A DNA stretch of 64,000 bases from Glandiceps talaboti (Eukaryota > Hemichordata > Enteropneusta > Spengelidae): contig NC_135570.1 in assembly GCF_964340395.1 (NCBI RefSeq), positions 17,362,822-17,426,821 on the forward strand, given 5' to 3'. Position numbers and translations under genes: made by a program. The notes beneath the pieces are model-generated. The model had not been told where the DNA came from. It was given only the letters and a program-made list of their open reading frames with translations, and made no database searches. Positions 34,736 to 45,659 of this stretch are shown in pieces. Numbering within the stretch: the first letter of the stretch is position 1; each line of letters starts with the position of its first letter.

Positions 34736-34864
34736 CGTGAGTAGCTTCAAAGTTTGTCCCCTGTGAGCGGCCCTGTATATCTTCAACGATGCGGCGTTAC
34801 CTCCAGATACGGGCTGGCCCTGACGTTCGAGTCGTGGTGGTGTGTGATCCATGCTTAAACCCAT

Positions 34865-34888
34865 CCAATCCTGGTCTCGGCACCAATT
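34865..34888 (-). promoter_or_regulatory. Primer binding site of the BEL/Pao element
   Basis: On the minus strand, two bases inside the 5' LTR, the sequence reads TTGGTGCCGAGACCAGG. TGG complements the CCA end of a tRNA, as in LTR element primer sites. The plus strand ends in ...CTCGGCACCA, like a tRNA acceptor end. I could not assign the tRNA species. Confidence 0.7.
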
Positions 34889-34890
34889 TA

Positions 34891-35147
34891 TGTGGGGGTA
34901 GGTTCGTAAGAGAGTGAAGGACACACCAGACGTTACGTTAGGGTACTAGAAAGCTACTGAAGAACTTTATGCAATCATAAGTATATATCAAGATTTACAT
35001 GATGCGTATCAATGTGTATCTACAGGAAATGATCACATACTTTGGGAATGGTAAATAGCAACATATGTTTGGGGAATTTATGATTAATGATCAATGTTAG
35101 CACAAGAGATTGTTCAAGACTTTGAGTCTCCGACATGGTTTCCGACA
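34891..35147 (-). repeat. BEL/Pao 5' LTR
   Basis: The 257-bp partner of the LTR at 29011. On the minus strand it would hold the promoter and transcription start of the element. The internal region begins immediately at 34890. Confidence 0.95.
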
Positions 35148-35389
35148 GCATGATTGCCTGCAGATGCGATCTTACAGCAAAACATACATATAATAATGGG
35201 AAGCTTTCATTGAAAGTTGTAGCATAGATCTCACGGTGGGCGTGTTTAAGGCCAAGAAAAAAAAGAATTGTTTTCTGGTGAGTTTGCATCACTTAAATAC
35301 CCGCCTCGATCTTCTTTTTTCTCGTGTTTGTCCTGCCAATGTAGACTGCAGATCCAAGGGAAAACACAAAATAACTCTCCCTACATATA

Positions 35390-36475
35390 CATTTACATAT
35401 ATTTCTTGAATGTTTATTCAATTATCTATTAATCCCTGGTGTTATCTTTGCAATATTTGTGATCATTTGGCTGTTGCCATAGGCATGATCTTGTTGCTAG
35501 GGATATTGGTTCACTTGTCTATGGATCCCTGTTGTTAACTTACTGATATACACCACCGTTTGACTGTTGCTATGAGCATGGTCATGGTTGCTAGGGATAT
35601 TTTGCATACATTTTTTCAATGTTTACTCACTTGCCTATCGGATGATGTTGTTATTTAATCAAAATATACTGCCGTTTGGTTGTTGCTAAGGGCGTGGTCA
35701 TGGCTGCTAGGGACAATTGTGTCAAAATCTTTTGATGAAAATCTGCAGAGTAACACTTCCAGAAACATCTTACCATGTTTCAGTCTCATTGACTGTATTG
35801 TGTAAATTTTGGCTGCAAACTGATTTATCTAAAGAAAAATAGTGACAATGGCATTGTAGTACAACAGTATTTGGCTGTTGCTATGATCATGGTCTTGTTG
35901 CTAGAGATATTTGCATACATTTTTGGAATTTTTATTAACTTGCCTATCCTTCCTACTTTTCATCATTGCATCATTAAGCTGTTGCTCTGTACATGGTCCT
36001 GTTGCTAGGCATATTTGCATAAATTGTTTGCCCTAATTTGCATATCACTAATGGGATCATCACATAATTAGTATCACTTGATCTCTGTTCATACAGCGTA
36101 AAAAAAAACTTTCAGCCAAATCAACCAAGTACTTTTAGAATGACAGATTTTTGACCAAAACGACACATTTTTATCCCTAATTTGCATATCACTTATCATC
36201 AGGTCAAGAACAATTCCCAATCTACACATCTATAATAACATTTCCATGAAATTTCAGACTAATCTGCCCAGTAGTTTTTGAGTTTGAATTGTTTGACCAA
36301 AAGTCACATTTTTTTACCCAAATCAAACAACGGTTGTAAGATCATTTTGATTTGAATAATTTCCCAACTAGACACCCAAGGTAATATACCCACCAAATAT
36401 CATGGCAATTGGACAGACAGACACTTTGCGATGCCTATAGCACTACTGAACCTTATCAGTTCAGTTATGCTAAAA
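35390..36475. repeat. Composite repeat ending in hairpin next to tolloid CUB2 exon
   Basis: GTTGCTATGGG units, then TTTGCATATCAC units, then ATATCATGGCAATTGGACAG and a hairpin TAGCACTACTGAAC / GTTCAGTTATGCTA at 36438-36472. The hairpin ends 33 nt from the splice donor of the exon at 36506. Bases 35153-35389 show nothing. Confidence 0.88.
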
Positions 36476-36505
36476 ACCATATAGTCTGTATACGTTATGA
36501 CTTAC

Positions 36506-36701
36506 CTTTGAAAAAACGAGCAGAAAATCCTCCTTTATTTACAGAGCCATCAGACACAAACTTGACCATTAACTTATTACTGGTAGATTTGAAATCAGCT
36601 GGTATGTTGTAACCACAGTAACGACCTAAGAACCTAGAATCCTCATCATGTCCATCTCTTACTTCAAGGTAATCATAGATACAGCTGTCATGTCTTTCAA
36701 T
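36506..36701 (-). CDS. tolloid-like: Tolloid exon: second half of CUB2
   Basis: A 196-bp phase 0 to phase 1 exon. It encodes [19 protein letters not shown], then [19 protein letters not shown] and [20 protein letters not shown], ending FFK. IERHDSC and GRYCGY are specific to CUB2 of the BMP1/tolloid family rather than generic CUBs. The final G joins AA of the next exon to make Glu at the CUB2-EGF border. The hairpin of a dispersed repeat (36438-36472) lies 33 nt inside the downstream intron. Confidence 0.97.
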
Positions 36702-37109
36702 CTGTAGTCAAATTATATCATCATTTCAAAATCTTTTGACTTACTCAAATCACAAATGAAGGTCAATTTCGAAATCACAAAAATACCGCCAATGGTGTTG
36801 TAGCTAATCTGTCTAGAATTTGGCATTAGGTAATCCTAGAACATAAAGCTAGTCAGATGTTTTAAAAACCAAGAGTTGCAGGTACAAGTAAATGAGGTAA
36901 TGTCTACACTAAGTGCAGTGCCTTGCTTGGGCTGTAGGCTTATCATCCTAGTCGCAAGAAATTGGTTGACATGCATGTGCATTCGTCACATACTATCATT
37001 TATAGTTGTGGTATGACCCAACAAACGGAAAAAAATACCGCCAATGGTATTATAGCACAACTGTACAGTTTTTAAAAACGTTTATCCATATGCTAGTCCA
37101 TGCTAACAA

Positions 37110-38460
37110 TAGGTGTTCATTTGCTGAATGACTATCCAGTTGCCTATCCAACCATGTTGCTATCTTTATGATATATGCTATCATTTGGCTGTTGCTATGG
37201 GCGTGGTCATGTTGTTAGATATATTTGCATACATTTTTGTATGTTTTTGTTCACTTGTGTATGAATTCCTGATATTATCTTTGCAATATATGTGGTCATT
37301 TGGCTGTTGCTATGGGAGTGGTCTTGTTGCTAGGCACATTTGCATACATTTTTTGAATGTTTATTCTTTTGTCTTTCAATTCCTGTTATCTTTGCAATAT
37401 ACTTGATTATTTGGCTGTTGCTATGGGCGTGGTCTTGTTGCTAGGCAAAGTTACATTTCTTGAATGTTTATTCACTTGTCTATTAATCCCTGTTATCTTT
37501 GTGAAATACATGAGTTTGGCTGTTGCTATGGGCGTGGTCATTGTTGCTATGGTGTTTGCATACATTTTTTAAATGTTCATTCACTTGCCTACCAGATGAT
37601 GTTGTTATTTGACTATAATATATTTTTTCCAGACAAGAAAAATAGCATTGCCTCTTTTGATTCCATTTTAGTAAAAAGTAAAAATCCTTATAGCAACTTT
37701 GACGCACACAAAACGAAACTCTTACCTCCCCCCTAAACGAAGGAATTATGTTTGCTGTGTGTCAGTTTTGGAAATGACACGACCCCTAAGGAAGTTAAAG
37801 TAACATCTAAATGGCACAGATCAATAGTGGCAAGTACTGAACCAATCTGATGTATAAAGTATATTGAGAACTTGTCTAACATGTTCATCCTATCCCTGTT
37901 GTTACCTTTGTGATATACACAATTGTTTGGCCATTACTATGGGCGTGGTCATGGTTGCTAGGGAAATTTGCATACATTTTTTAATGTTTACTCACTTACC
38001 TACCAGATGTTTTTTTGGCAAAATATACGGCCACCTACGCATTTGGTTGTTGCTAAGGGTGTGGTCATGGTTGCTAGGGCCAATTGTGTCAAAATATTTT
38101 GAAGAAAATCTGCAGAATAACTTCTAGAAACAGCTCACCAAATTTCAGCTTCACTGACTATAGAGTACTTTTTTTAGATATAAGTTTTTCACCAAAATTC
38201 ATATTTTTACACCTAATTTGCATATCACACATGAGATCATTATGTGCTTAATATTTGTTCATCTATATATCCTCAGATGCATCCCCATTAAGTTTTAACC
38301 CAATCTGCTCAGTTCTTTTGGAATTTAAGACTTTTGACCAAAAAGACACATTGACACTTTTAGCCCTAATTTGCATATTACTTACGGTATCATCATGTCA
38401 TGAACAAATCTTAATCTACACACCCCAAAAATGATATTTTGACCCAAATCACATACCAGG
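37110..38460. repeat. GTTGCTATGGGCGTGG and TTTGCATATCAC tandem units
   Basis: About seven units of the first type (37180-38090) and two of the second, degraded at the right by the transposon end at 38461. Bases 36702-37109 hold only a short piece of the same family. Confidence 0.88.
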
Positions 38461-38637
38461 TGGGACCGGAAATACCCGAAAACTCTTGAAGTAAATCCGA
38501 AGGGAAGTGACTGAAAAAAGGTCATTTTAAGGTGTTTGCAGACGCTTTTGAAAAGGTTTAAAACCAGAATGCATTTCACAAACATGTCGTCTAGCAAATT
38601 AGCGATAGTGAATGTGAGCATTTTGAATCACCTTTAA
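38461..38637. mobile_element. Solo end of the TTAA/long-TIR element
   Basis: Matches the outer 175 bp of the right arm of 22417-24836 and ends CACCT-TTAA at 38637. The inner side is truncated at 38461 within a composite repeat. A CA run (38643-38692) and GACA repeats follow. Confidence 0.9.
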
Positions 38638-38641
38638 GTCG

Positions 38642-38642
<1 letters not shown>

Positions 38643-38695
<53 letters not shown>

Positions 38696-38707
38696 GACAG
38701 ACAGACA
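38643..38707. repeat. (AC)n and (GACA)n microsatellite
   Basis: About 25 CA units then short GACA units. Bases 38708-39067 show nothing recognisable. Confidence 0.98.
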
Positions 38708-39068
38708 CTGCAGGAACTCGAATAAGTATCCTGTGACCAGAAAACAAAGCAAACTAACACCTAAAAAATTCTCAATTGAAAAACACTGAACAACAAATTG
38801 GACGAAACAATGTCCAAAAACAGGCGAGAAAACAGTACCGCAGCAAATCACTGAACAGAAAATTGGCTACTAATGGCTTGCTGACAAAAAACTTCTGCAG
38901 GAAAATGTATTAACCAAAAAGGCAAGGAATAAATAAATGGAATGATCTCAGCAAAAGTACCGTTTCAAAGGATACAATTTGTATTTCAAAACAAAATCTG
39001 CTAGGACCTGGGAACACACGTACATAACAGTGCAAGCAAGGAATTTTAACTGGAGTATTGGGGAATAA

Positions 39069-39069
<1 letters not shown>

Positions 39070-39098
<29 letters not shown>
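39070..39098. repeat. Poly-C run
   Basis: An uninterrupted C tract in intron. Of the following 39100-40116, only an unidentified 147-codon frame at 39383-39826 (+) stands out; it has no domain I recognise and no splice context, so it is not called as a gene. Confidence 0.95.
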
Positions 39099-39099
<1 letters not shown>

Positions 39100-40116
39100 G
39101 ATAGGCAATTTTTTATCTCTGTATAGGTTTGTTTGGGGACAGGGATAAATAATTATGTAAATGTAAGAATATGTGTAAGTATATGTGAAATGGGAAAGGT
39201 TAGAAAGTGTCTTCTATGACCAGAAACAAAGATCGCCCCACTGTCAAAATCAAAATTACAATCTTTATTCATGCATATATAATACATGATTTTTAAATAT
39301 ATTTGACATGCGAATTCAAACATTGGGAGATTATTGGTAATTTTCCTCAGGTAGGTCAGAAAGTGAATTATCGAATTGTCCCTTGCTGCACTGCTGTAAA
39401 TACTTTTTGCTGAAAAGTGATTTGAAAAATGGATACTACAGTTGGCAAGGGATAAGAATAAACTACACTTCGACTCTATTGCTTATGGCCTGTTCTTTCT
39501 TTTCTTTGCCACTTGATTGGTCATGCGTCTTCGATATGGATCATATCATCGATAATAATGATCGTCCCTGTTCTCGAAGTCATATGTCAGGTCCTAAAAT
39601 TTCATTCCATTCACAATCATCAAAATCTATCATTTCACTATCAAAATCCATGTCAACAAATGTGTTTGCTAACCTGATACAACTACAAGTACACATTCTG
39701 AGATTTCGGACAGACTGTCAACATCTAGTTGGGACATATCTCAGGACCACATATCGTGCAACTTTACTTGATCAAGCATACCATCGCGACCTCGTACATA
39801 AACAACAGGGTCCTAATAAGGATTAAAAGATTATTGCTAAAGCAAATAAGTGACCCCATCACACCAAGGAAAAGCTGTGTTGCTAGTTTGTTCTTTTAGT
39901 GGTCTAAGTCTCAACTCAAACTCATGTCATTTACATTGTCAGACTTTATATGACAACCACAAATAACACAAATAATGTAACATTTAAAATATGACAGCAA
40001 AGCAAAAGTCTTGTTCATGAAATTGAGTGACATTCTTTACTGAAGTTGTGTCATACATTTTCTATTCTTAAACACTGACTAACTTAAATGAAAAGAGTGT
40101 AGTCTGAAACCTGTAC

Positions 40117-40262
40117 CTCAAATGACTGGAAGCTGACACCAACACTGTATTTGTCTGGCATGGTGATTTTCCACACACATTCCTTGTTTGGTCGGTAATC
40201 ATCTGGAAAATTTGGACTTTGAAGTTGCCCAGATTCTTTGATGATTTCTCCCCCACATATTG
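40117..40262 (-). CDS. tolloid-like: Tolloid exon: first half of CUB2
   Basis: A 146-bp exon entering in phase 1 after TTTTAG and leaving in phase 0 at GAG|GTACAG. It encodes [19 protein letters not shown], then [13 protein letters not shown] and the FQSFE strand, matching the N-terminal half of tolloid CUB2. The neighbouring exon at 36701 supplies the calcium-site half. The intron just upstream, from about 40270 to 40915, is filled by a 40-bp and 24-bp tandem array. Confidence 0.95.
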
Positions 40263-40269
40263 CTAAAAT

Positions 40270-40916
40270 GCAAACAAGGAAAAATGGACATCCATCAGGC
40301 TGAATAGACCAAATGACACATAGGCAGTTAAACATATTAACTGAATACACCAAATGACACACAGACAGTTAACATAGTAACTGCGATACACCAAAAAACA
40401 CAGACAGTTAACATAGTAACTGAATACACAAAAAAACACACAGACAGTTAACATAGTAACTGAATACACCAAATGACACACAGACAGTTAACATAGTAAC
40501 TGAATACACCAAAAAAAACACAGACAGTTAACATAGTAACTGAATACACCAAAAAACACACAGACAGTTAACATAGTAACTGAATACACAAAAAAACACA
40601 CAGACAGTTAACATAGTAACTGAATACACCAAATGACACACAGACAGTTAACATAGTAACTGAATACAACAAATGACCTACAGACAGTTAAACCAAATAA
40701 CACACAGACAGTTAAACCAAATGACACACAGACAGTTAAACCAAATGACACACCCACAGTTAAACCAAATGACACACAGACAGTTAAACCAAATGACACA
40801 CAGACAGTTAAACCAAATGACACACCCACAGTTAAACCAAATGACACACCCACAGTTAAACCAAATGACACACAGACAGTTAAACCAAATGACACACAGA
40901 CAGTTAAACACAGTAA
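40270..40916. repeat. 40-bp array passing into a 24-bp derivative array
   Basis: Left part: about eight 40-bp units CACACAGACAGTTAACATAG plus TAACTGAATACACCAAATGA. Right part (from 40678): ten 24-bp units CACACAGACAGTTAAACCAA plus ATGA, equal to the first unit with 16 bases deleted. Some right units carry CCCACAG. Frames on both strands are artefacts of periodicity. It starts about 8 bp from the CUB2 exon acceptor. Confidence 0.97.
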
Positions 40917-40961
40917 CATAGATCTGATGTATTGTTATATCTCACTTATTTCTATGGAAAC

Positions 40962-41162
40962 TGTAACGTCGGGAGTGAAATAAATACACTGGAACCGACT
41001 GGGTGTACTGATAGTCACTTATACTTTATTGATGTGTAGACGGAAATTTTTATGAGCGGGAACAACCCATAATATTACATAATCACTATAGCAACCTATG
41101 AGTGATGTCACAGTGGGGCGGAGCTTATGATTGACAGTTGTAAACCTAGTTTGAACATTACA
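40962..41162 (-). repeat. Ty3/gypsy 3' LTR
   Basis: A 201-bp segment with TGTAAC...ATTACA ends. On the minus strand it is immediately preceded by the purine tract AAGGAAGGGGA (41163-41175), the expected primer next to a 3' LTR. With no second copy in the window the borders rest on the TG/CA ends and the tract. Confidence 0.78.
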
Positions 41163-41294
41163 TCCCCTTCCTTGTAGATACTGAGTTAATTGTATGAAAC
41201 TGATCTGATGTAGGGACTATCGTTCGGTGATCAACAAACAATAATGGATAACAAACAATTTTTGAACTATAACTTCAGAAAACGCAAGTTAGGA

Positions 41295-41685
41295 TAAATA
41301 ACTCTGCAACAGTTCACTGATAAGAGTTCATGAAAGTTCTAACAGTCCATTGATAGGAGTTCATGAATGTTCTAACAGTCCATTGATAAGAGTTCATGAA
41401 AGTTCTAACAGTCCATTGATAAGAGTTCATGAAAGTTCTAACAGTCCTTTGATAGGAGTTCATGAAAGTTCTAACAGTCCTTTGATAAGAGTTCATGAAA
41501 GTTCTAACAGTCCATTGATAAGAGTTCATGAAAGTTCTAACAGTCCTTTGATAGGAGTTCATGAAAGTTCTAACAGTCCTTTGATAAGAGTTCATGAAAG
41601 TTCTAACAGTCCATTGATAAGAGTTCATGAAAGTTCTAACAGTCCATTGATAAGCGTTCATGAAAGTTCTAAGTAGAGTTCACGA
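41295..41685. repeat. 33-bp tandem array inside the gypsy element
   Basis: About 11 copies of a 33-bp unit built on GAGTTCATGAAAGTTCTAAC followed by AGTCCATTGATAA, with tt/at and aa/gg variants that alternate. It lies between the integrase stop and the polypurine tract. Because 33 is divisible by three, open frames exist on both strands; these are artefacts of periodicity. Confidence 0.95.
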
Positions 41686-41723
41686 AAGTTCACAGTGTTC
41701 AACGTTATTAATACAACAAATTA

Positions 41724-42836
41724 TCAAATACTGCGGTAACATTTACAGATCAAAGATTTTGCGCGGTATTCATTTCCGGGATAATCTGCACAAGATTGGA
41801 GTGGATTTCGTAGAGTCATCATCGGCTGGTTTGCTTTGGGATTTATTACAGTCTCTTTGTTGTTGTCATTAATACTGTCCAGTTTAGGGATATCAATCGG
41901 AGACGGTGGTGTAGATGTCATGTTTGGTTCGTACTCATACAGGTTGTCATAAGCGTCGTTGTTAGGGTAATTGCTAAGTGTTGACTTATCAAGCTTTTTG
42001 TAGAACGATGAATTTCGCGTGACTGCGTGCTCGTCATTCTCGACTGTGATCATAGTGCCTTTCTTACTTGTAACAGTCATCGGGATAGGTTCATATGCGG
42101 TGGAGCCTTTTGCTTTGTTGAATGGTCGTTTCACAAGTACTTTGTCGCCTGGTCCGATGTCAGTTGGTTTTATGGTAGACTTGTTGTCGGCCCGGATCTT
42201 GATTTTCTGTTTCTGCAGTGAGTCATATTTGCGTACGATTTCAGATACTGGGTCGATGTCGTTTACTTGCGGAAGCTTGTTGCGTACGATGGGTTTTAGG
42301 AACAGTGTTGCGGGAGGTACGCCAGTTGTTGTATGAGGCGTTGTGCGGTAGTTGTGCAGGAAGATCTGCAACTCTTTCCTCCAATTCTTTCCTTCTGCTT
42401 TGGATGCTTTGATGCACTTCTTAAGCATTTTGACGAATCTTTCTACTTCTCCATTAGCTCTGGGCCAAAGAGGGGTAACTTTGCGGTGTTTGAAACCTAA
42501 TATACTAGCGAATCGGTCGAATTCTTCACCGTTAAATGGGGGACCATTGTCGGATTTGGCTGTGCCAGGTGATCCAAATGTAGCGAACAGGGTGTTCAGC
42601 ACTGGTACGACACAACGTGCAGCGGTTGAGGTAACTGGTTCGAAGACTGGAGAACGTGAATAATCATCGATTATCAGAAGTAGCGTTTCTCCTTTTACGC
42701 GTGCAAAGTCCATACTGATTTCATCAAACGGATTGTCCGGTAATACAGACATGCAGAGCGGTTCGCGGGTATAGCTCGGAGTAACTATTTGACATGGTAA
42801 GCAGGATTTGATTTTGGTTTCCACCATTTTATCCAC
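41724..42836 (-). pseudogene. Gypsy integrase
   Basis: A 370-residue frame. It begins inside the zinc-binding module (CLPCQIVTP), whose HEAHLG half lies at the end of the preceding frame. The DDE triad is visible: MDFARVKGETLLLIIDDYSR, KSDNGPPFNGEEF, and ANGEVERFVKMLKK. A GPGDKVLVKRP segment marks the C-terminal domain, followed by a Pro/Ser-rich tail. It is separated from the reverse transcriptase frame by an indel at about 42830, so the natural polyprotein is broken at the start of the integrase. Confidence 0.93.
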
Positions 42837-44376
42837 ACCTTACTTTTTCTCGCATGAGTGCTTTTGCCTTTACAATGCCTAAATGTGCTTCATGTGTGAT
42901 ATTTACAGTTCGATCTTGCAGCGAGGTAGGTACTACTATGCGATTTGATTTCAGTATGATGGTGTCAGTACAGGTGAGCTCTTGTTTAACACGTTCATAG
43001 CGGGATAGCTCAGATACGGATACATTGTGTGTGGCTTTGTGCCATTGTCCTGATCTGATGGCGGACATAACAGCTTGTAGAGTTGGGTCTTTGGTAGTTG
43101 TGGTTTTGATTTCTTGTATCGTTGTTGCTTTCGGTACTGCGTTTTCTGCTACATATGATATGTACTGTTCAGATACATCACTGAATTCGGAGTCAACTTG
43201 GTGTCGCGATGCGTAATCTGCGGGGTTTGACTCAATGCCTGGTTGATATTCTACAGCGAACTTATAATGTTGCAAGTCCATTAGCCATCGTTCAAATCGG
43301 GCGGTAGGTTTAGATGTAGGGTTATTGAACAGCGAAACTAGCGGTTTGTGGTCGATAACTGTAAACTCTTTACCGTACAGATATAGATGGAATCTCTTGA
43401 TGGACCAGTATATCGAGAATGCTTCGCGGTCGATTTGCGGATATCTGCTCTCAGTGGCGGTAAGCGGATAACTAGCGAAGTACAACGGTGTAACTTCTCC
43501 TGTAGTTTCATCTTTCTGGGTTAAGACTGCGCCTAGACCAATTAGACGGCTGTCAACATATAATGTGGTTGACTTCTTTGGGTCGAAGTATCCGAGAGTT
43601 GTCTTCGTTGACAGTGCTAATTTGAACGATTCAAATGATGACTGTTCTTTCTCAGTCCATTGCCATTCAGCATTGTCACAGGTAAGTAATCGGAGTGGAC
43701 GGGTTATTAATTCAAAGTCCTTGATGAACCTTGAACAAAATGCGGCAGAACTAAGCAGACTGCGTACTTCGGTTACATTGGTCGGTGCAGCGACATTTTG
43801 CAGTGCTTCAACTTTCTTTGGGTCTGGCGATATACCTTTGCCTGAGAATACATGTCCGAAGAACAGCATACTCGGCGCACGAAATATACACTTAGGTAGG
43901 TTGATTGTGAAGCGATTCTCATGTAGTCGTCTGAAGAGGTGTTTATCATGATCGGCTTGATCAATGCCACCTATATAGATGTCATCGCTGATATTCTTTA
44001 CTCTGGGTATTCCGCAGATTGCGTCACTAACGATTTTCTGAAATATTTCAACAGCACAGGATAGACCGAAGTTGAGACATTTGTATCGATACAGTCCGGT
44101 ATGAGTCGAGAATGTGGTTAGATGTCTCGAATCAGGGTGTAACAGAATTTGATGGTAACCTTGATTGAGGTCAATCTTACTGAAAACAGTGCAACCATTG
44201 AGGTCTGATACTACGTCATCGATTGTCGGAATTATATGCCGTTCGCAGATGATCGCTTTGTTTACTGAGCGCATATCAACACAAATTCTGATCTCGTCGG
44301 GTTTGTGTGGTTTCGGGACTACAACTATTGGTGAAACCCATGGTGTCGGACCTTGTGCGCGTTCGATGATATCATC
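42829..44376 (-). pseudogene. Gypsy reverse transcriptase and RNase H
   Basis: Contains TPWVSPIVVVPKPHKP and RICVDMRSVNKAI (start of the fingers), FSKIDLNQGYHQI, LNFGLSCAVEIFQ, the catalytic NISDDIYIGG, and RSLLSSAAFCSRFI of the thumb. RNase H follows: LYVDSRLIGLGAVL, DREAFSIYWSIKRFH, NPADYASRH. VDSR in place of VDAS and SCAVEIFQ in place of xxPxxFQ are departures consistent with decay or lineage change. The frame opens directly after an in-frame TGA (44377-44379) and ends in a TAA caused by the indel at the integrase border. Confidence 0.93.
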
Positions 44377-45010
44377 TCATTCCAGCTGATCAAGTTTTTC
44401 TTCTACTTGTTTTCTTACGTGGAAAGGAATACGTCGGTGTGGTTGTGCGATCGGTTTGAAGGTTTCATCAATGTGTATGTGTACTGGTTCACATTTACAT
44501 TCACCTACGCCTGTGGTTAAACTTGGGAAATTGTCAAGTGTTTCAGGTGTTTGATCAGGCTGTTGGTTGTCTACGGTGTTGATAACTTTGATGAGGTTTA
44601 ATCTCTGTGATGTCTTCCAACTTAGGATCGAGGTTGATGTACCCTTTGCTACAAGGAATGTTTCTGTCGATGAACCATGATTACTAGTAACTTTCGCTTG
44701 AAACTTGCCACTGAGATTTAGCGGATTTTCTGTCATATACGGATATACTCTGGTAGTACTGGTTGTAAGCTGTGGTCTTCGCTTAATACTCATATAGTCT
44801 CTATAATTCAAAATGTTCACTGATGCACCAGAGTCAGCCATTATGGAGATAGGGGTACCATGGATATTAACTTTGAATATGGGTTTATTAATCTGTGATT
44901 CTCTCACCTCTCCTCCAAATGAATATTCTCTATTGCTGTTTACTTCAACAGTTTCAGCTGGTGTGGCAGGATCTGGTGAATTCTGGTTACTTACTGCTCT
45001 GGCATGATGT
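44377..45010 (-). pseudogene. Gypsy protease and linker
   Basis: Contains the aspartic protease site IMADSGASVNIL followed by a linker to the reverse transcriptase (RRIPFHVRKQVEEKLDQLE). It ends at an in-frame TGA that interrupts the LE..DDIIE motif. The frame continues upstream beyond the GTG codon at 44907 without a stop to the zinc knuckle region, so no separate start is implied. Confidence 0.9.
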
Positions 45011-45250
45011 TTGCTTATTGGTCTGGTATTGGTTTTTTGTGTACCATGGCAAACTTTGGCAAAGTGGTTGATATTGTCACATTTATGGCAGCGTTTTCCT
45101 TTTGCTGGACACTCTCATTTGTGTGGGTATTAATTACCACCACATAGTCCGCACTGTTTATTTTGGTTACTGTACCTCAGTATTGGTTTCTTATCGGTTT
45201 TGTGTTCGTTACGATATTTAGTAGATTTGTAACGACATTGGATTGTTGTC
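45010..45250 (-). pseudogene. Gypsy Gag zinc knuckles with two stops
   Basis: Same frame as the protease. Reads CGLCGGN, stop (TAA, 45130-45132), YPHK, stop (TGA, 45115-45117), ECPAKGKRCHKC and NHFAKVC: two CCHC-type knuckles interrupted by nonsense codons. Upstream, KPILRYSNQNKQ still looks Gag-like. Beyond about 45250 similarity is lost. Confidence 0.82.
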
Positions 45251-45542
45251 TCTCGATCTATAGATATAGATATAGTATAGATGTCTAGGTCACCATGGTA
45301 ATTTTTGCAACAGAAAACACAAACTAAATCATAGCGTCTACCCAATACAAAGACAATGGTCATGATAGTTCACACTCAACTCAATAAAAATGACCAATTA
45401 TTCAAAACAGTATAATCACTCATTTTTTAATGTCATAACTCAATAACCCTGCATTACTACCACTCTCCATACGCAAATGATTGATGTCATGTGACATATC
45501 AGTGATCATCACATGATGTTTTCCATCACATGTAATGTTTAC

Positions 45543-45659
45543 CTTCATACTGAGCTGCAAAGCCTTTACTGTCATATCTTTCAGAACTTTTGAATTCAAT
45601 CCACAATCTGCTGTCACTGGATTTGATAGTTGACGGTATGTCTCTGCCACAGTACCGAC
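45543..45659 (-). CDS. tolloid-like: Tolloid exon: last third of CUB1
   Basis: A 117-bp exon completing CUB1. The residues run [19 protein letters not shown], then the closing strands with [23 protein letters not shown] and the SKGF-type segment are conserved CUB motifs. Both ends are phase 1; the acceptor is the TAG before 45659 and the donor is GAAG|GTAAAC. The 5'-truncated Ty3/gypsy remnant ends about 300 bp downstream in the adjoining intron. A longer open frame spanning this site is intron read-through in the wrong frame. Confidence 0.93.

Larger units (their letters stand above)
29006..35152 (-). mobile_element. Complete BEL/Pao LTR retrotransposon with target duplications
   Basis: Two 257-bp direct repeats (29011-29267 and 34891-35147) bound an internal region with gag, protease, reverse transcriptase, RNase H and integrase in BEL/Pao order, read on the minus strand. 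The 5-bp sequence GCATG flanks both outer ends (29006-29010 and 35148-35152), a target duplication of the size BEL elements make. A primer-binding-like TGGTGCCGAGACC lies just inside the 5' LTR. A purine-rich stretch precedes the 3' LTR. The element sits in a tolloid intron in the same orientation as the gene. The LTRs differ at about 2 of 257 sites, so insertion was recent, yet the coding region has several breaks. Confidence 0.96.
40962..45250 (-). mobile_element. 5'-truncated Ty3/gypsy LTR retrotransposon
   Basis: Minus-strand remnant with the end of gag, then protease, reverse transcriptase, RNase H, integrase, a 33-bp tandem array, a polypurine tract and one 3' LTR. Homology fades near 45250, about 300 bp from a tolloid exon. 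No 5' LTR, primer site or Gag core is seen, so the 5' end is lost. Motifs such as NISDDIYIGG and NPADYASRH suggest a Mag/SURL-like branch; that placement is inference. At least three stops and one indel inactivate it. Confidence 0.93.

Noticed and set aside
40673-40921. Long repetitive frames on both strands
   Set aside because: They arise because the 24-bp unit is a multiple of three; no start context and no protein family.
41314-41676. Proteins with 11-residue repeats on both strands
   Set aside because: Artefact of the 33-bp minisatellite inside the gypsy element.
42631-42660. tRNA-like GGTTCGAA motif
   Set aside because: It lies inside the integrase frame and has no cloverleaf partner arms.
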